64,000 nucleotides of DNA from Desulfuromusa sp. GTDB lineage: Bacteria; Desulfobacterota; Desulfuromonadia; Desulfuromonadales; Geopsychrobacteraceae. Positions 63,157 to 64,000 of this stretch are shown piece after piece. Both the position numbers and the translations under genes were made by a program. The notes under the pieces were generated by a model. The model was not told the DNA's origin and did no database searches. It saw nothing but the letters and a program-made list of their open reading frames with translations. The stretch is taken from NCBI GenBank assembly GCA_016744675.1, contig JADGDX010000003.1, positions 1 through 64,000 on the forward strand, read 5' to 3'. Each line of letters starts with the position of its first letter. The stretch's first letter is position 1.

Positions 63157-64000
63157 CGCTGGCGCAAAGACAAAAGAGTGTGGATAAATAAAGTCCCAAG
63201 AATCAATGCTCCTGCTATGAGCGTTCTTGAATGGGGCACTTCTTCAAGAACCATCCAAACCCATATTGGACCCAAGATTGTTTCGATGAGCAGAATGAGG
63301 CTGACTTCCGGTGCCTGAAGATAGCGGGGACTGAGGGTGATCATTGCAAAAGAGATTGGTAGGATGATGATCCCTAGAAGTAATAAATAACCGGCGTCTG
63401 TAGGGGCGAGTAATAGTGGTTGTGCCCCGAGAAAATAAACAATGGGGGCGACACTTAGGTTCCCAAGGACATTCGCTGGAATCATATTGACCTTTTTCCC
63501 ACTTCGAATAATCACTATATTTGAGCCCCACATGGCGGTTGCCCCGAGCGCCATTAAATCGCCAAGAAGTAGTCCATTTTGGAGACTTCCAGAAAAAATC
63601 AGCAAAATACCCCCAAAACAGGTGAAAATTGACAACTTAGTTCGTAGCGGGATTTTCTCACGAAGAATCCACCAACTGAGAAGACTGCTGAAAACCGGAG
63701 CAGCTGCCAGAATAACGAGAGTATTCGCTGCGGTTGTTTGTTTCAGGGAGCCAATGAATAGTAGTGATCCAACAATGATCATTAGAGTTGAGATGATGCC
63801 AGTACGACCGATGGCATAAAAACTGTGAAAGAACTGACGTCGGTAGCGTACTGCTAGAAACAAAGCCATCACGATACCGGTAAGGAGGCATCGCCAAAAC
63901 AAAAGGGTCCAGACATCAGCTTGGATCAGACGCACCAATAGGGCATCGGGACTGAGGATCAGCACGGCGGTAAAAGTGAGTAGAATTCCCTTGAGTTGGT
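63132..64000 (-). CDS. EamA/DMT-family transporter, 5'-truncated by the window end
   Basis: At least 289 residues with many membrane helices, in the ten-helix drug/metabolite transporter pattern: LLTFTAVLILSPDALLVRLI at the visible start, TSLMIIVGSLLFIGSLKQTTAANTLVIL-like block, LSWWILREKIPLRTKLSIFTCFGGILLIF, and a second copy near IETILGPIWVWMVLEEVP. The frame stays open to base 64000 with no start required, so the true N-terminus lies beyond. Substrate unknown. Confidence 0.9.
   Translation of the reverse strand, partial: QLKGILLTFTAVLILSPDALLVRLIQADVWTLLFWRCLLTGIVMALFLAVRYRRQFFHSFYAIGRTGIISTLMIIVGSLLFIGSLKQTTAANTLVILAAAPVFSSLLSWWILREKIPLRTKLSIFTCFGGILLIFSGSLQNGLLLGDLMALGATAMWGSNIVIIRSGKKVNMIPANVLGNLSVAPIVYFLGAQPLLLAPTDAGYLLLLGIIILPISFAMITLSPRYLQAPEVSLILLIETILGPIWVWMVLEEVPHSRTLIAGALILGTLFIHTLLSLRQRQLPNRCR

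Overview
The window is a contiguous chromosomal segment of a moderately AT-rich anaerobic delta-proteobacterium, most likely of the order Desulfuromonadales (the Geobacter / Desulfuromonas / Desulfuromusa / Pelobacter group). The evidence is the gene order mnmG-rsmG-parA-parB-bactofilin followed by an ATP synthase operon with two b-type subunits and no a or c subunit, an inner-membrane cytochrome b plus heptaheme cytochrome c pair under sigma-54 control that resembles the Geobacter CbcBA quinol oxidoreductase, and a very high density of two-component sensors. No rRNA, tRNA, CRISPR array or intact insertion sequence was seen. The genus is inference.

Layout. 1-10152: housekeeping (tRNA and rRNA modification, chromosome partitioning, bactofilin, F-type ATP synthase), closed by a strong terminator. 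10361-19412: a respiratory locus made of a hybrid sensor kinase, an NtrC-type sigma-54 activator, a degenerate activator-like AAA protein, small membrane proteins, a degenerate receiver protein, a heptaheme cytochrome c and a cytochrome b. Three promoters with the exact GG-N10-GC sigma-54 spacing lie inside it. 19433-23021: sugar-isomerase-like protein, K+ channel, GntR/FCD regulator, NDUFA9-like SDR. 23184-30257: a decaying cluster of sensor kinases in which at least two genes are broken and one has lost its ATPase domain. 30290-38128: pckA, thiL and a compact chemotaxis operon (cheR-mcp-cheW-cheY-cheA). 38174-49020: CDF transporter, LolA, YajQ, RimO, NusG-II/Gx membrane pair, nucleotidyltransferase, DUF445, MsrA and a permease-binding protein-permease set without an ATPase. 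49021-52100: small envelope and hypothetical genes. 52130-63156: the most interesting block (below). 63132-64000: a DMT transporter running off the end.

The 52-63 kb block combines a complete LIV-type ABC importer (livH, livM, livG, livF, binding protein), an outer-membrane channel-like protein, indolepyruvate:ferredoxin oxidoreductase (iorA, iorB), and a phenylacetate-CoA-ligase-like enzyme fused in frame to LivF. In its middle sits a trpR gene whose start codon is overlapped by a palindrome closely resembling an E. coli trp operator; an AraC/GlxA-type regulator diverges from the other end. I propose that this is an arylacetate salvage (or aromatic amino acid catabolic) system: import of the acid, activation to aryl-acetyl-CoA, and reductive carboxylation by IorAB to the aryl-pyruvate precursor of Trp, Phe or Tyr, with TrpR sensing sufficiency. 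The gene content is seen; direction and substrate are inference.
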